DNA of 64,000 nt from positions 1,302,001-1,366,000 of the forward strand of contig NZ_FOZK01000001.1 in assembly GCF_900114435.1 (NCBI RefSeq). The letters are read 5' to 3'. Below, piece by piece: positions 8,681 through 16,866 of this stretch (the stretch's first letter is position 1; each line of letters begins with the position of its first letter). The notes under the pieces are model-generated. The model was given only the letters and a program-made list of their open reading frames with translations, did not search any database and was not told the DNA's origin. The stretch comes from Halomicrobium zhouii (GTDB lineage: Archaea; Halobacteriota; Halobacteria; Halobacteriales; Haloarculaceae). Position numbers and translations under genes: made by a program.

Positions 8681-9466
8681 TTAGTCGCCGTCGTCGAGAA
8701 CGTCGAGAAGGACCTCCCGTTCGACAGAGTCGAAGCCGACAGTGAGCGGCGAGATGCTGACGTCGTGGTCTTGGAGCGCTCGGCGGTCAGTCTCACCCTC
8801 CTCGGGTGGCAACTCGCCTTCGACGTCGTCTCTGAGCGGGTCGTAGACGCGATCCACGAGGGATAACTGGTCGCCGTCGCGCTCGACGGTGACGTCGAAG
8901 TCGTCGACTGGGCGGGTAATACGCGTCCGCGGGGGCTCGGTGGGGTTTGTGGGCACGTGGACGTTCAGGTAGTCGGTCGGTTCGAGGGCGTCGGCGTCGA
9001 GCAGGTCCGCGACGAGCGAAGCCGTGAACCCCGTGGTCGTGGCGAACGTCTCCCGGTCCGGTTCGCGAACGTGGCCGACGGTCACGTCGTAGGCCGAGAC
9101 GGCGACGCCCGGCGTTCCCAGGTGGGCGGCTTCGGCGGCGCCACCGACGGTCCCCGACCGGCCCAGTCGGTGCATCCCGATGTTCGGGCCGGGGTTGGGG
9201 CCCGCGACGACGACGTCCGGCGTCTCGTCGAGTCCCCGGAGTCCGAAGGCGACGCAGTCGGCGGGTGTTCCCTCGACGACGTAGCCCCACTCGTGGTCAC
9301 GGACGCTGGCCTCGCGGGAGTTCGCACGGCCGACGCCGCTGTTGTCTTCGGCGGGCGCGACGACCGTCACCGACGCGATCTCCGTGAGTTCGTCGTAAAG
9401 CGCGGCGAGGCCGGGGCTGTCGATCCCGTCGTCGTTCGTCAGCAGGACGCGCCGATCCGCAGCCAT
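8681..9466 (-). CDS. surE: 5'/3'-nucleotidase SurE
   Basis: SurE is a metal-dependent phosphatase that removes phosphate from nucleoside monophosphates and other stress-related substrates. The 261-residue product shows the signature LLTNDDGIDSPGLAAL with the DD metal ligands at the N-terminus, the SGVG loop (EDNSGVGRA), and the conserved SGTVGGAAEAA and GPNPGPNIG segments. I chose ATG at 9464-9466 (MAADRRVLLTNDDG), which places the motif right at the N-terminus; a methionine six codons earlier in the same frame is possible. The gene faces away from the acetyltransferase (convergent, 34 bases between) and lies downstream of the SAMP gene on the same strand. Confidence 0.94.
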   Translation of the reverse strand: MAADRRVLLTNDDGIDSPGLAALYDELTEIASVTVVAPAEDNSGVGRANSREASVRDHEWGYVVEGTPADCVAFGLRGLDETPDVVVAGPNPGPNIGMHRLGRSGTVGGAAEAAHLGTPGVAVSAYDVTVGHVREPDRETFATTTGFTASLVADLLDADALEPTDYLNVHVPTNPTEPPRTRITRPVDDFDVTVERDGDQLSLVDRVYDPLRDDVEGELPPEEGETDRRALQDHDVSISPLTVGFDSVEREVLLDVLDDGD

Positions 9467-9527
9467 AGCGTGACGATTTGCCACCAACTCCGAGGAACCT
9501 GTCGGTTCGCGCACAATTCGCGCGGAC

Positions 9528-9806
9528 CTATCCTCCGCTGACCGGGGGAAAGAGCGCGAGTTCGTCGCCTGACTCGACCGTCGTCTCCAGCCCGTCGGCC
9601 TCGACGAACGGGTCGCGGCCCTCGTGGAGGAGGCGGATGTGGTCCTGGACCGTTCCATCGTCGTCGAGCACCTCGGTTTCGAGACCGGGGTGGGCCGCCA
9701 CCAGCGCGTCGAGCGCGTCGCCGACGGTGGCGGGGGTGTCGACGTCGACAGCGACTTCCGAGTCGCCCGCGGTCTCGGCGAGCGTCGCGAACAGCGTCCA
9801 CTCCAT
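9528..9806 (-). CDS. Ubiquitin-like small archaeal modifier (MoaD/ThiS fold)
   Basis: A 92-residue beta-grasp protein ending in PPVSGG. The diglycine C-terminus is adenylated by the E1-like UbaA and used either for isopeptide attachment to lysines (sampylation) or as a sulfur carrier for molybdopterin or tRNA thiolation. The start MEWTLFATLAETAG and the body VGDALDALVAAHPGLETEVLD match the SAMP1/MoaD class and the family length of about 87-95. Which of the haloarchaeal SAMPs this is cannot be fixed without comparison, so I leave the symbol blank. No molybdopterin genes adjoin it. Confidence 0.9.
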   Translation of the reverse strand: MEWTLFATLAETAGDSEVAVDVDTPATVGDALDALVAAHPGLETEVLDDDGTVQDHIRLLHEGRDPFVEADGLETTVESGDELALFPPVSGG

Positions 9807-9874
9807 GTCGGAGTGGCCGTCCCCGGGAACAATGAGGGTTGCGGGGCCCGGTGCGTCAGCGCTCGCGGCCGCCG

Positions 9875-11671
9875 TCAGCGGTCATGGTCGTCGTCGCCGT
9901 CGCGGTCGTCGGTCTTCCCATCGGAAACGCCGTCCTCGTCGTCAGGGACGGCGTCGCCGTCGTCGTCGGGCCTGCCATCGCTGTCCGGACCGTCGCCTTC
10001 ACCCCCACCGAGCAGTGGGTCGGCCAGCGGGTCGTCCTCGCCCACGTCGAGGGGCGTGAAGGGGACGGCGTCGTCGTCGGCCGGTTCCTCCACGGCTTTG
10101 TCGTCCGACTGGCCGTCGGCGGTCTGTTCGTCGACGTCGCCACCGGACGCGTCTGTGGCGTCGTCAACCTGTTCGTCGTCAGTCGCCGTTCCCTGGCCGA
10201 CGGACGCGTCGGGGACGTCCAGTTCCCGGTCCATCCCGGGGAGGTCGTCGGTGTCCGCGAACGCGTCGCCGTCGAGGAGCGACTCGTCGTCCTCGCCGTT
10301 CGACAGCTCGGCCGACGGCGCGTCGTGGCCGTCACCCTCGCCCTCACCGGATCCGCCGTCCGTATCGTCTCCGTCGTCCAGTTCCGCGGCGGGGTCCGGG
10401 GCTTCTTCCGAGGCCGTCTCGGCCTGCTCCTCGTCGGGTGACTCGTCCGAGTCGTTGGCTGTCTCGACGGGTTCAGACCTCTCCGACACGGTGTCCGTGA
10501 CGCCGCCCTCTGGCCCTCGCCCGGCTGCCTCGACTTTCCGGAGGTTCTCGGGCGTCGCGATGGCGTAGACCACGTCGCCGGGCTGGAGCGCCCGGTTCCT
10601 GGCTGGCAACGGTTCGGGGCGCTCGTCCGTCCGGGTGATGGCGGCGACGGTCACGTCGAGGGCGTCGACTGTCACCCCGTCGAGGTCACTCCCGCCCTCG
10701 ACGGTGACGGTGGCGAGCGTCTCGTCGGCCGAGCGGAGCAGCGACGCGAACTCGCGGTCGGGGCGGTCCTGGACGGGGAGCGTCACCAGCTTGTACCGAT
10801 CCGCGGGGTTCAGCTTCGGCGTGTCGGCGGCGTCGATAGCCACCGTGACGACGTCGCCCGCGACGCCGCGGAGCTCGCCCGTCAGGACGCGTTTCAGGGG
10901 GTCGGTCTCCCAGACCTGGACGAGGTCGCCGGCGCTGGCGGCGTGGGCCGGGTCGGCGCGGATGGCGACGGCGTTGGTCGCCGGCGGGAGCGTCGGACCG
11001 ATGCCGGCCGCCCGCGAGCCCACGGCCAGGAACGACACCGAGCCGTCGTCGCCGACCTCGACGTCGACGTGGCCGACGCCGTAGTCGGTCCTGAGCCGCG
11101 AGACGAGACGCTCGCGGAGTTCGGCCTTCGTTAGCCGTCGTGGAAAGAGGAATCGCCGGCCGGCCAGCGTCTCCTTGGTCTCCTCGGTAACCGGGTCGTA
11201 GCCGACGATGTCGGCGACCTCGTCGGGCAACTGGACGGTCGTGACGCGGCCGACGGTCTGGACGATCTCGCTGACGTCGGCGTCGACGTCGCTGACCCCC
11301 GTCGCGGCGAAGAGGTCGACGCCGAGCCTGTCGCCGAAGCGGGTGCCAGCCGTGGCTGCGAGTCCGCTGGTCAGGAACGCAGCGACGTGGACGAGCGCCG
11401 TGGCGAGTACGATGTCCCGACCGTCCGGGGAAATCTCCTCGGCCAGCAACGTCGTCGTGCTGAGCGACACCGCGACGACGGCGAGTCCGGCGAGCAGCGA
11501 GAGCCCGGTGGGCACGCGTTCCCGGACGTACCAGCGGTACGCGAGCGCGACGCTGCCCGCGACGACGCCCGCGAACACGGCGACGCCGAGGACGCCAGCG
11601 AGCGTCACCGTCACTCCTTCGGTGGTCGGTCCCCCCAACTGCGCAACCGCTTCGGCCGGCGGGAGACTCAC
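9875..11671 (-). CDS. TrkA_C-domain membrane protein, long acidic tail
   Basis: The 598-residue protein has three hydrophobic segments in residues of about 20-110, followed by a soluble part with repeated beta-rich blocks of the RCK C-terminal (TrkA_C) type, for example SAGDLVQVWETDPLKRVL and ALQPGDVVYAIATPENLRKVE. Such domains bind nucleotides or ions and gate potassium transport. The last 170 residues are an extended Asp/Glu/Gly-rich tail without fold, more extreme than in most relatives. Its ATG overlaps the stop of the upstream paralogue by four bases (ATGA at 11668-11671), so the two are one operon. I infer a membrane component or regulator of K+ (or other cation) transport. Confidence 0.82.
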   Translation of the reverse strand: MSLPPAEAVAQLGGPTTEGVTVTLAGVLGVAVFAGVVAGSVALAYRWYVRERVPTGLSLLAGLAVVAVSLSTTTLLAEEISPDGRDIVLATALVHVAAFLTSGLAATAGTRFGDRLGVDLFAATGVSDVDADVSEIVQTVGRVTTVQLPDEVADIVGYDPVTEETKETLAGRRFLFPRRLTKAELRERLVSRLRTDYGVGHVDVEVGDDGSVSFLAVGSRAAGIGPTLPPATNAVAIRADPAHAASAGDLVQVWETDPLKRVLTGELRGVAGDVVTVAIDAADTPKLNPADRYKLVTLPVQDRPDREFASLLRSADETLATVTVEGGSDLDGVTVDALDVTVAAITRTDERPEPLPARNRALQPGDVVYAIATPENLRKVEAAGRGPEGGVTDTVSERSEPVETANDSDESPDEEQAETASEEAPDPAAELDDGDDTDGGSGEGEGDGHDAPSAELSNGEDDESLLDGDAFADTDDLPGMDRELDVPDASVGQGTATDDEQVDDATDASGGDVDEQTADGQSDDKAVEEPADDDAVPFTPLDVGEDDPLADPLLGGGEGDGPDSDGRPDDDGDAVPDDEDGVSDGKTDDRDGDDDHDR

Positions 11672-12915
11672 GCGACCGCCTCCGCGAACCCGTCGAGAGC
11701 GTCGCGAGACCCGACGGCGTACAGTTCGTCGCCGGCGGCGAGCGTCGTCTCGTCGCCGGGAGCGATCTGCCAGTCGCCGCCGTTCCGGACCGCCAGGACG
11801 GCGACGCCGTAGGTGTCACGGACTGCCGCGTCACCGAGCGAGGCGCCGGCGAGTGCGCCGCCGGCCGCTACCGTCAGGCGACGGAACCGCTGGTCGGCCC
11901 GGCGCAACAGCGAGACGAGTTCGTACTCCCGCCGGGTGCCCCGGGACTCGACGACGACCTTCGCCTCGCTGGCGCGCAGCAGGGGCTGAGCGTCCGTCCG
12001 CGTGACGCCGACCGTCAGTCGACCCTCACCGCCGTCCGTGGTCGGCGCGCGAACGGGCGCGGCGGGGAGGTCCTCTTCCTCGCCGTCCCCGACTGCGCCT
12101 TCCGCGTCCAGGCCGCCTGTCTGGTCGACGTCGGGTGCCGACGCCTCGTTCGAACGGGCGCTCAGGACGGTTCCGCGTGCCTGTGCGTCCGGGGTGATCA
12201 CCGTCAGTTCGTCGCCGCGGGCGAGCCCCGTCGGCAACAGCGCGTCGACGGAGACGGCGTGGTCGCCGTCGTCGATGCGCTTCGACAGGCCGGAGAAGGG
12301 CGGGGCGGCGACGACCGACGCCCGGCCCCGCTCGTCGATCGCGACGGCGGCGTCGCCCAGGTCGAACGTCTTCGTCAGGCGCTCTTCGAACCGTTCCTCG
12401 ATCTCAGCGATCCGGAGATCCGCCGGAAAGGTGAACTCCTCGCCGCGAATCTCCGCCCGGAGTTCCTCCGAGAGAGGTGGGTACCCCTCCATGTCGGCGA
12501 CTTCGCCGACGACGCGGACGCGGACCTCGCCGCGGCCGCCGACGAACTCGACGACGTCGCTCGAGAGCGTCTTCTCCCGGAGTTTGTCCAGCGAGAGCCG
12601 GCGGGGGAGCTCCGCCCCCATCTGGTCGCCCTTCGCGTGGGCGTACATCGACGCCATCGTGACGACGAGAATGGCGGTGACGACCCGCTCGGCGTTGGGC
12701 GCCGAGGTGATCGACTTGTCCGCGAACGCGAGCAGGCCGCCGTTGACGCCCGCCAGCGCGATGGCCAGCACCGCCACACCGAAGCTCGGGATGGTGACGC
12801 CGGCGAAGTACTTGAAGGTGAACGCGAGCCCCCACGAGACGAGCGCCGGGATGATCCCGACGAGCAGCCCGAGATAGATGCCGAGGAGAATCTCGACCGG
12901 GAGGGGAGAAGCCAT
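11668..12915 (-). CDS. TrkA_C-domain membrane protein, paralogue
   Basis: The 415-residue product resembles the following gene: three membrane helices in the first 110 residues (LGIYLGLLVGIIPALVSWGLAF and two more), then TrkA_C-like domains with GLARGDELTVITPDAQARG and IAPGDETTLAAGDELYAVGS. A conserved segment after the helices (DVVEFVGGRGEVRVRVVGEV) is shared with its partner (VQTVGRVTTVQL region). Stop and start overlap by four bases, indicating translational coupling and perhaps a heteromeric complex. It is divergent from the potassium-channel gene at 13032, with only about 115 bases between them, so the two transcripts may share control. Confidence 0.82.
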   Translation of the reverse strand: MASPLPVEILLGIYLGLLVGIIPALVSWGLAFTFKYFAGVTIPSFGVAVLAIALAGVNGGLLAFADKSITSAPNAERVVTAILVVTMASMYAHAKGDQMGAELPRRLSLDKLREKTLSSDVVEFVGGRGEVRVRVVGEVADMEGYPPLSEELRAEIRGEEFTFPADLRIAEIEERFEERLTKTFDLGDAAVAIDERGRASVVAAPPFSGLSKRIDDGDHAVSVDALLPTGLARGDELTVITPDAQARGTVLSARSNEASAPDVDQTGGLDAEGAVGDGEEEDLPAAPVRAPTTDGGEGRLTVGVTRTDAQPLLRASEAKVVVESRGTRREYELVSLLRRADQRFRRLTVAAGGALAGASLGDAAVRDTYGVAVLAVRNGGDWQIAPGDETTLAAGDELYAVGSRDALDGFAEAVA

Positions 12916-13031
12916 ATTCCTTCACTCTGCTGGCGCCGCTTATCGTTTCCGGCGGGCGGGGGGCGACCGGCGCGTGAACGCCGTCTGCCGGACAGCGGGG
13001 TTTTACGGTGACCGACGGTAAGGGGACGTGC

Positions 13032-14228
13032 ATGGACAGGGTACGCGAGTGGTTCGGCGTCCGCGCGACGCTGCTGTTGCCGACGCTGGTGGCGATACTC
13101 TCGTTCGTCACCGGGGTCGCCAACATCAGCGCACCGGTCGACGCCAGACCGCTCGACCCGTATCTCCCCGAGGCCGTCGCCCAGACCGTCGCCCAGACCG
13201 TCGGCTTCACCGGCACGCTGACCGGGTTCCTCCTGCTCGTCAGCGCCTACGGACTCCGGCGTCGGCTCCGGGTCGCCTGGTACGCCACCCTGCTGTTCCT
13301 CCCGATGTCAGCGGTTCAGGGGCTCCTTCAGGGGAGCGTGACCGTTCCAGGCTTCGGCCCGGTGCCAGTCTCGGCGCCGCTCATCGCGCTCTCCCTCCTC
13401 TCGATTCCGACGGTCCTGATCAACCGACGGTTGTTCGACCGCGAGCTGGAGCTGTCGGCGGCCCAGCAGGCGTCGATCGCGGCGCTACTGGGCGCGCAGG
13501 TGTACATCACCGCCGGCGCGTACGCGCTCAGGGACGACTTCTCGAACCTCTCGACGCTGACCGACGCGCTGTACTTCGCTATCGTCACGTCGAGCACGGT
13601 GGGATACGGCGACATGGCACCGGTGGATGGAGCGCAGTCGGCCAGACTCTTTACCCTCTCGGCCATCGTCGTCGGCACCGCCAGTTTCGCGCTCGCGCTC
13701 GGGTCCGTGCTCGGCCCGGCCATCCAGGACCGCATCACCAGGGCACTCGGCACCATGACAGACACGCAACTCGACCTGCTCGAGGACCACGTGCTCGTCC
13801 TCGGCTACGGCGACCTGACGGAACCGATCCTCGAGGAACTCACCGACGTCGTGGAGTACGTCGTCGTCACGCCCGACTCGGCGACGGCCGCGACGCTCCA
13901 GCAACGCGACGTCGCGGTGCTCACCGCCGACCCGAGCGACGAGGAACCACAGCTCCGCGCCGGTATCGAGCGGGCGCGCGCAGTCGTCACCGCGACGAAC
14001 GACGACGCCCAGGACGCGCTCTCCATCCTCACGGCCCGCGAACTCAACCCGGAGGTCCGCATCGTCGCCGCGGCGACGGACCGGGAGAACGTCCGGAAGC
14101 TCAAACGAGCGGGCGCCGACTCGGTTATCAGCCCCGCGGTGCTGGGCGGCCACCTGCTCGCCGAGTCGGCGCTGGGCGAGGACGACTCCGAGGAGGTCGC
14201 CGACCGCATCGTCGACGACGAGGTCTAA
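13032..14228 (+). CDS. Potassium channel with TrkA-N (RCK) domain
   Basis: A 398-residue channel. Several N-terminal hydrophobic helices (residues of about 12-130) precede an ion-channel pore with selectivity filter TSSTVGYGDMAP (about 188-199) between two helices. The cytosolic part is a TrkA-N Rossmann fold beginning DHVLVLGYGDLTEPILEEL with the GxGxxT/E-type nucleotide loop, continuing to VVTATNDDAQDALSILTARELNP and the typical KLKRAGADSVISPAVLGGHLLAE. The TrkA_C domain is absent here but is supplied in plenty by the two divergent neighbours. I chose ATG at 13032 (MDRVREWFGVRA) over a GTG at 13008. Role: gated K+ flux for osmotic or membrane-potential control. Confidence 0.92.
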   Translation: MDRVREWFGVRATLLLPTLVAILSFVTGVANISAPVDARPLDPYLPEAVAQTVAQTVGFTGTLTGFLLLVSAYGLRRRLRVAWYATLLFLPMSAVQGLLQGSVTVPGFGPVPVSAPLIALSLLSIPTVLINRRLFDRELELSAAQQASIAALLGAQVYITAGAYALRDDFSNLSTLTDALYFAIVTSSTVGYGDMAPVDGAQSARLFTLSAIVVGTASFALALGSVLGPAIQDRITRALGTMTDTQLDLLEDHVLVLGYGDLTEPILEELTDVVEYVVVTPDSATAATLQQRDVAVLTADPSDEEPQLRAGIERARAVVTATNDDAQDALSILTARELNPEVRIVAAATDRENVRKLKRAGADSVISPAVLGGHLLAESALGEDDSEEVADRIVDDEV

Positions 14229-14251
14229 CAGGTTCGCTTCGGCGCCCGGCC

Positions 14252-15736
14252 CTACCCGCGGTCGACGATGGCCACGTCGGTGTCGAGGTCGCCCAGCCGT
14301 TCGAACGTCGGCGGTGAGACGAAGCGGGAGGCGGCGCTTCGGTCCCGACTCGCGCCGACGAATACGAGATCGTAGTGGTGGGCGTTCTCTCCGAGAAACT
14401 CCAGGATCGGCGAGCGGGAGATGCGGGTCTCGATTGGGCCGCGGAACGGCTCGACGAGGTCGGCGAGCATCTCCTCGGCGCGGCGGAGGTTCCCGCTGGG
14501 GCCGACGCAGTGACAGACGCTCACGGACCCCGCGTCACGAGCCAGCCGCAGCGAGAACTCGACCATGCTGTGGGCCACGTGGCTGGTTTCCCGGACCGGA
14601 ACCATCGTCCGGCGCCAGTCGGTCCGGCCGTCGTTCGACCGGTGGACCAGCACGTCGATTTCGCTGGCGAACAGGTCACGGACGAACGGCGCGAGGCTCC
14701 CCCCACGCCCCCGGTACGGGACGGCGAGGAGGTCACAGCCGGTCGCCCGGGCTGCCTGGAGGATCGTCGCGGCCGCGTCCCCGCGGTCGACCGCGACGAC
14801 GACCTCGCAGGGCACGTCGACGACGGACGCGATCTCGGCGGCCCTGGCTTCGAGCGTGCCGGCCGTCTCGGCGACGGCGCGCTCCGGGCCGGACTCGGTG
14901 TCGCCGGCTGCCGAGGCCCTTTCGTCGCTGTTCGGGCCGTCCGTCGCGAGCGTGACGTCGTCGTGGCTGTCGAGGAGCGCTCGCTCGGCCGCGGCCGCGG
15001 CCTCGTCGGCCACCACGTCCAGCAGCACGACCTTGCCCGCGTCGTGGGCCGCGGCGAGTCGGGCGCCGAGCATGGCCGTGGCGTGCGCGTGGTCGCCCCG
15101 CATCGGCACCAGGACGTGGTCGTCGCCGCTCGTCGACTGGTAGAGTATCGTCGCGCGCTTCTCGTAGAACTCCGTGCGCCAGATCCAGAAGACGACGGCC
15201 ACGAGCGTCGACGTGAGTCCGACGCTGGTGACGAACGCGAGCTGGGTGTCGAGCGGGACGAGCAGGCCCAGCAGCGCCGTCGAGTACGCCGCCGGCTCCT
15301 CGACGTCGGAGGCCCAGGTGATCGCGCCCGCCAGGAACACCGCGACAGCCGCGGCGACGACGCTGACGCCGTTCCCGGTGGCTGGCGCGACGATGCCGAC
15401 CGCGGTGGCGAGCCAGAGCGCCCCCCAGCCACAGCCCGCGCCCACCGTCAGCCCCGTGACGAATCGCACGGGTGAGGCGTACTTCCCTCGCGGGTTCGAG
15501 AAGAGGGTGTACGTCCCCGACGCGAGTGGCGGGAACAGGAGAAAGGAGAGCGTCTCGAGCGTGTTCGAGAGGTACGTCACCGTTGCGACGAGCAACGGAA
15601 CGAACACCAGCGCGGACAGGCGGACGAGGTTGGACGTTCGCTCGACCCAGGCGCGAAACTCGCGGAGTTCTCGCCGTTCGAACCGACGGACCCGGCGCGC
15701 GAACGACGTCCAACGGTCCCACAGCCGGTCACGCAT
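14252..15736 (-). CDS. HPP-family membrane protein fused to universal stress domain
   Basis: The 494-residue protein has four or five membrane helices in residues of about 38-190, with PPLASGTYTLFSNPRGKYASP as the HPP-like signature region, and then a cytoplasmic UspA-type region starting VLVPMRGDHAHATAMLGARLA and ending DLVFVGASRDRSAAS. The HPP family includes nitrite transporters in plants and uncharacterised bacterial membrane proteins. The USP half appears as two adjacent alpha/beta units, the first with an insertion around the DSDERASAAG-like acidic linker. The fusion suggests nucleotide or stress control of a transporter. It lies convergent with the K+ channel (23 bases) and fits the ion-transport block. 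An ATAAAA element at about 15760-15765 sits 24-29 bases before the start. Confidence 0.85.
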   Translation of the reverse strand: MRDRLWDRWTSFARRVRRFERRELREFRAWVERTSNLVRLSALVFVPLLVATVTYLSNTLETLSFLLFPPLASGTYTLFSNPRGKYASPVRFVTGLTVGAGCGWGALWLATAVGIVAPATGNGVSVVAAAVAVFLAGAITWASDVEEPAAYSTALLGLLVPLDTQLAFVTSVGLTSTLVAVVFWIWRTEFYEKRATILYQSTSGDDHVLVPMRGDHAHATAMLGARLAAAHDAGKVVLLDVVADEAAAAAERALLDSHDDVTLATDGPNSDERASAAGDTESGPERAVAETAGTLEARAAEIASVVDVPCEVVVAVDRGDAAATILQAARATGCDLLAVPYRGRGGSLAPFVRDLFASEIDVLVHRSNDGRTDWRRTMVPVRETSHVAHSMVEFSLRLARDAGSVSVCHCVGPSGNLRRAEEMLADLVEPFRGPIETRISRSPILEFLGENAHHYDLVFVGASRDRSAASRFVSPPTFERLGDLDTDVAIVDRG

Positions 15737-15830
15737 TGCCTCCCTGTTGGTCGGACGGGCGATAAAAGTCCCGTGGACCGGCGGCGGGCCGGACCGCCGT
15801 TGGGTCTACACCGGGTGGAGAGAGGCTCGT

Positions 15831-16556
15831 TCAGAGTTCGGTCGTCGCGTCCAGCGCGATGCCGATGGCCCGCTCGACGTTGTTCTTCGCCTTCGGGGGC
15901 AGTTCCTCGGCATCGGTCTCGCCCTTCTGGGTCCCTTCGACGAGGTTACCGTCGACGGTACAGATAGCGCCTGCGCGCATCCCTTTCCGTCGTGCGAGGG
16001 TAAACAGCGCGGCGGCCTCCATCTCGACGGCGAGCAGGCCGGCGGCCTCCCAGTTCTCGACGTACTCCTCGGTCTCGGCGTAGAACGCGTCGTCCGTCGC
16101 GATGGGGCCGACGTGGACGTCCTCGCCGTTGGCTTCGGCGCCGTCGACCAGTGCGGAGAGCACCTCGTAGTCCGGGACTGCCGGGACCGTCGCGTCCTCG
16201 TAACGCTTGGTCGTCCCCTCGTCCTTGGCGGCGCCCGTCGCGACGACCATGTCGCCGATCTCGATCCCTTCCTGGAGGGCACCGGTCGTGCCCACGCGCA
16301 GGACGGTGTCGACGCCGACGGCTTCGAGTTCCTCGACGGCAATTGCCGCCGACGGCGACCCGATGCCGGTCGAGCAGATCGTCAGCTCTCGTCCCTCGTA
16401 GGTCGCATTGACGACGCGGTACTCGCGGTTCTCGGCGACGACCGTCGAGTCGTCGCACTGGGCCGCGATGCGGTCGACGCGCCCCGGGTCCCCCGGCACG
16501 AGCGCGACGTCTGCCAGTTCGCCCGACTCCACGAGCAGGTGCGGTTGTTTCGCCAT
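15831..16556 (-). CDS. udp: Nucleoside phosphorylase (uridine/purine type)
   Basis: The 241-residue enzyme is of the PNP/UDP family, cleaving nucleosides with phosphate to a base and ribose 1-phosphate. Visible motifs are ALVPGDPGRVDRIA (phosphate loop), TGIGSPSAAIAVEEL, VLRVGTTGALQ and VEMEAAALFTLARR (the MEA ribose-binding motif). The start at 16554-16556 (MAKQPHLLVE) fits the family; a longer reading adds seven residues. TTTAAAC at 16581-16587 is 25-31 bases upstream, a good TATA box. Uridine versus purine preference cannot be fixed by eye; uridine phosphorylase is my preferred reading. deoC at 19.5 kb would act further down the same catabolic route. Confidence 0.88.
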   Translation of the reverse strand: MAKQPHLLVESGELADVALVPGDPGRVDRIAAQCDDSTVVAENREYRVVNATYEGRELTICSTGIGSPSAAIAVEELEAVGVDTVLRVGTTGALQEGIEIGDMVVATGAAKDEGTTKRYEDATVPAVPDYEVLSALVDGAEANGEDVHVGPIATDDAFYAETEEYVENWEAAGLLAVEMEAAALFTLARRKGMRAGAICTVDGNLVEGTQKGETDAEELPPKAKNNVERAIGIALDATTEL

Positions 16557-16866
16557 GACGAATGCGAGGGCGGGCACGCCTTTAAACGTCGATGCTTCGC
16601 CGGTATCACCGGGCGATCTGGTCCCCTATCAGCCTTTCGAATACGCTCGCCGTACTGCGGTTTCCGCCGCTGAGACGGTGTCGGAGCGTCGTCAGCTGAT
16701 CGCTAAGACGACACTAGTCTCGCCTGGCCTGTCGTTTGACTGTCACGCTGTCTCACGCCGGCGCGAGACAGGTCTATCTTATCGATTTCGGGCGAGAAGT
16801 ATCCCAACGCTGATTTCTCGAACGGTTTTGCCGGTTTATCCGGTCTCAGGCCCTCTCTCGCAGTGC

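Noticed and set aside
11208-12877. Long open frames on the plus strand opposite the two TrkA_C genes
   Set aside because: High GC leaves stops rare in antisense; the translations are Ser/Arg/Pro-rich with no domain, and the minus-strand proteins are clearly real.
16408-16866. Upstream extension of the secreted protein gene by 153 codons
   Set aside because: It overlaps udp in antisense and would bury the signal peptide inside the protein.
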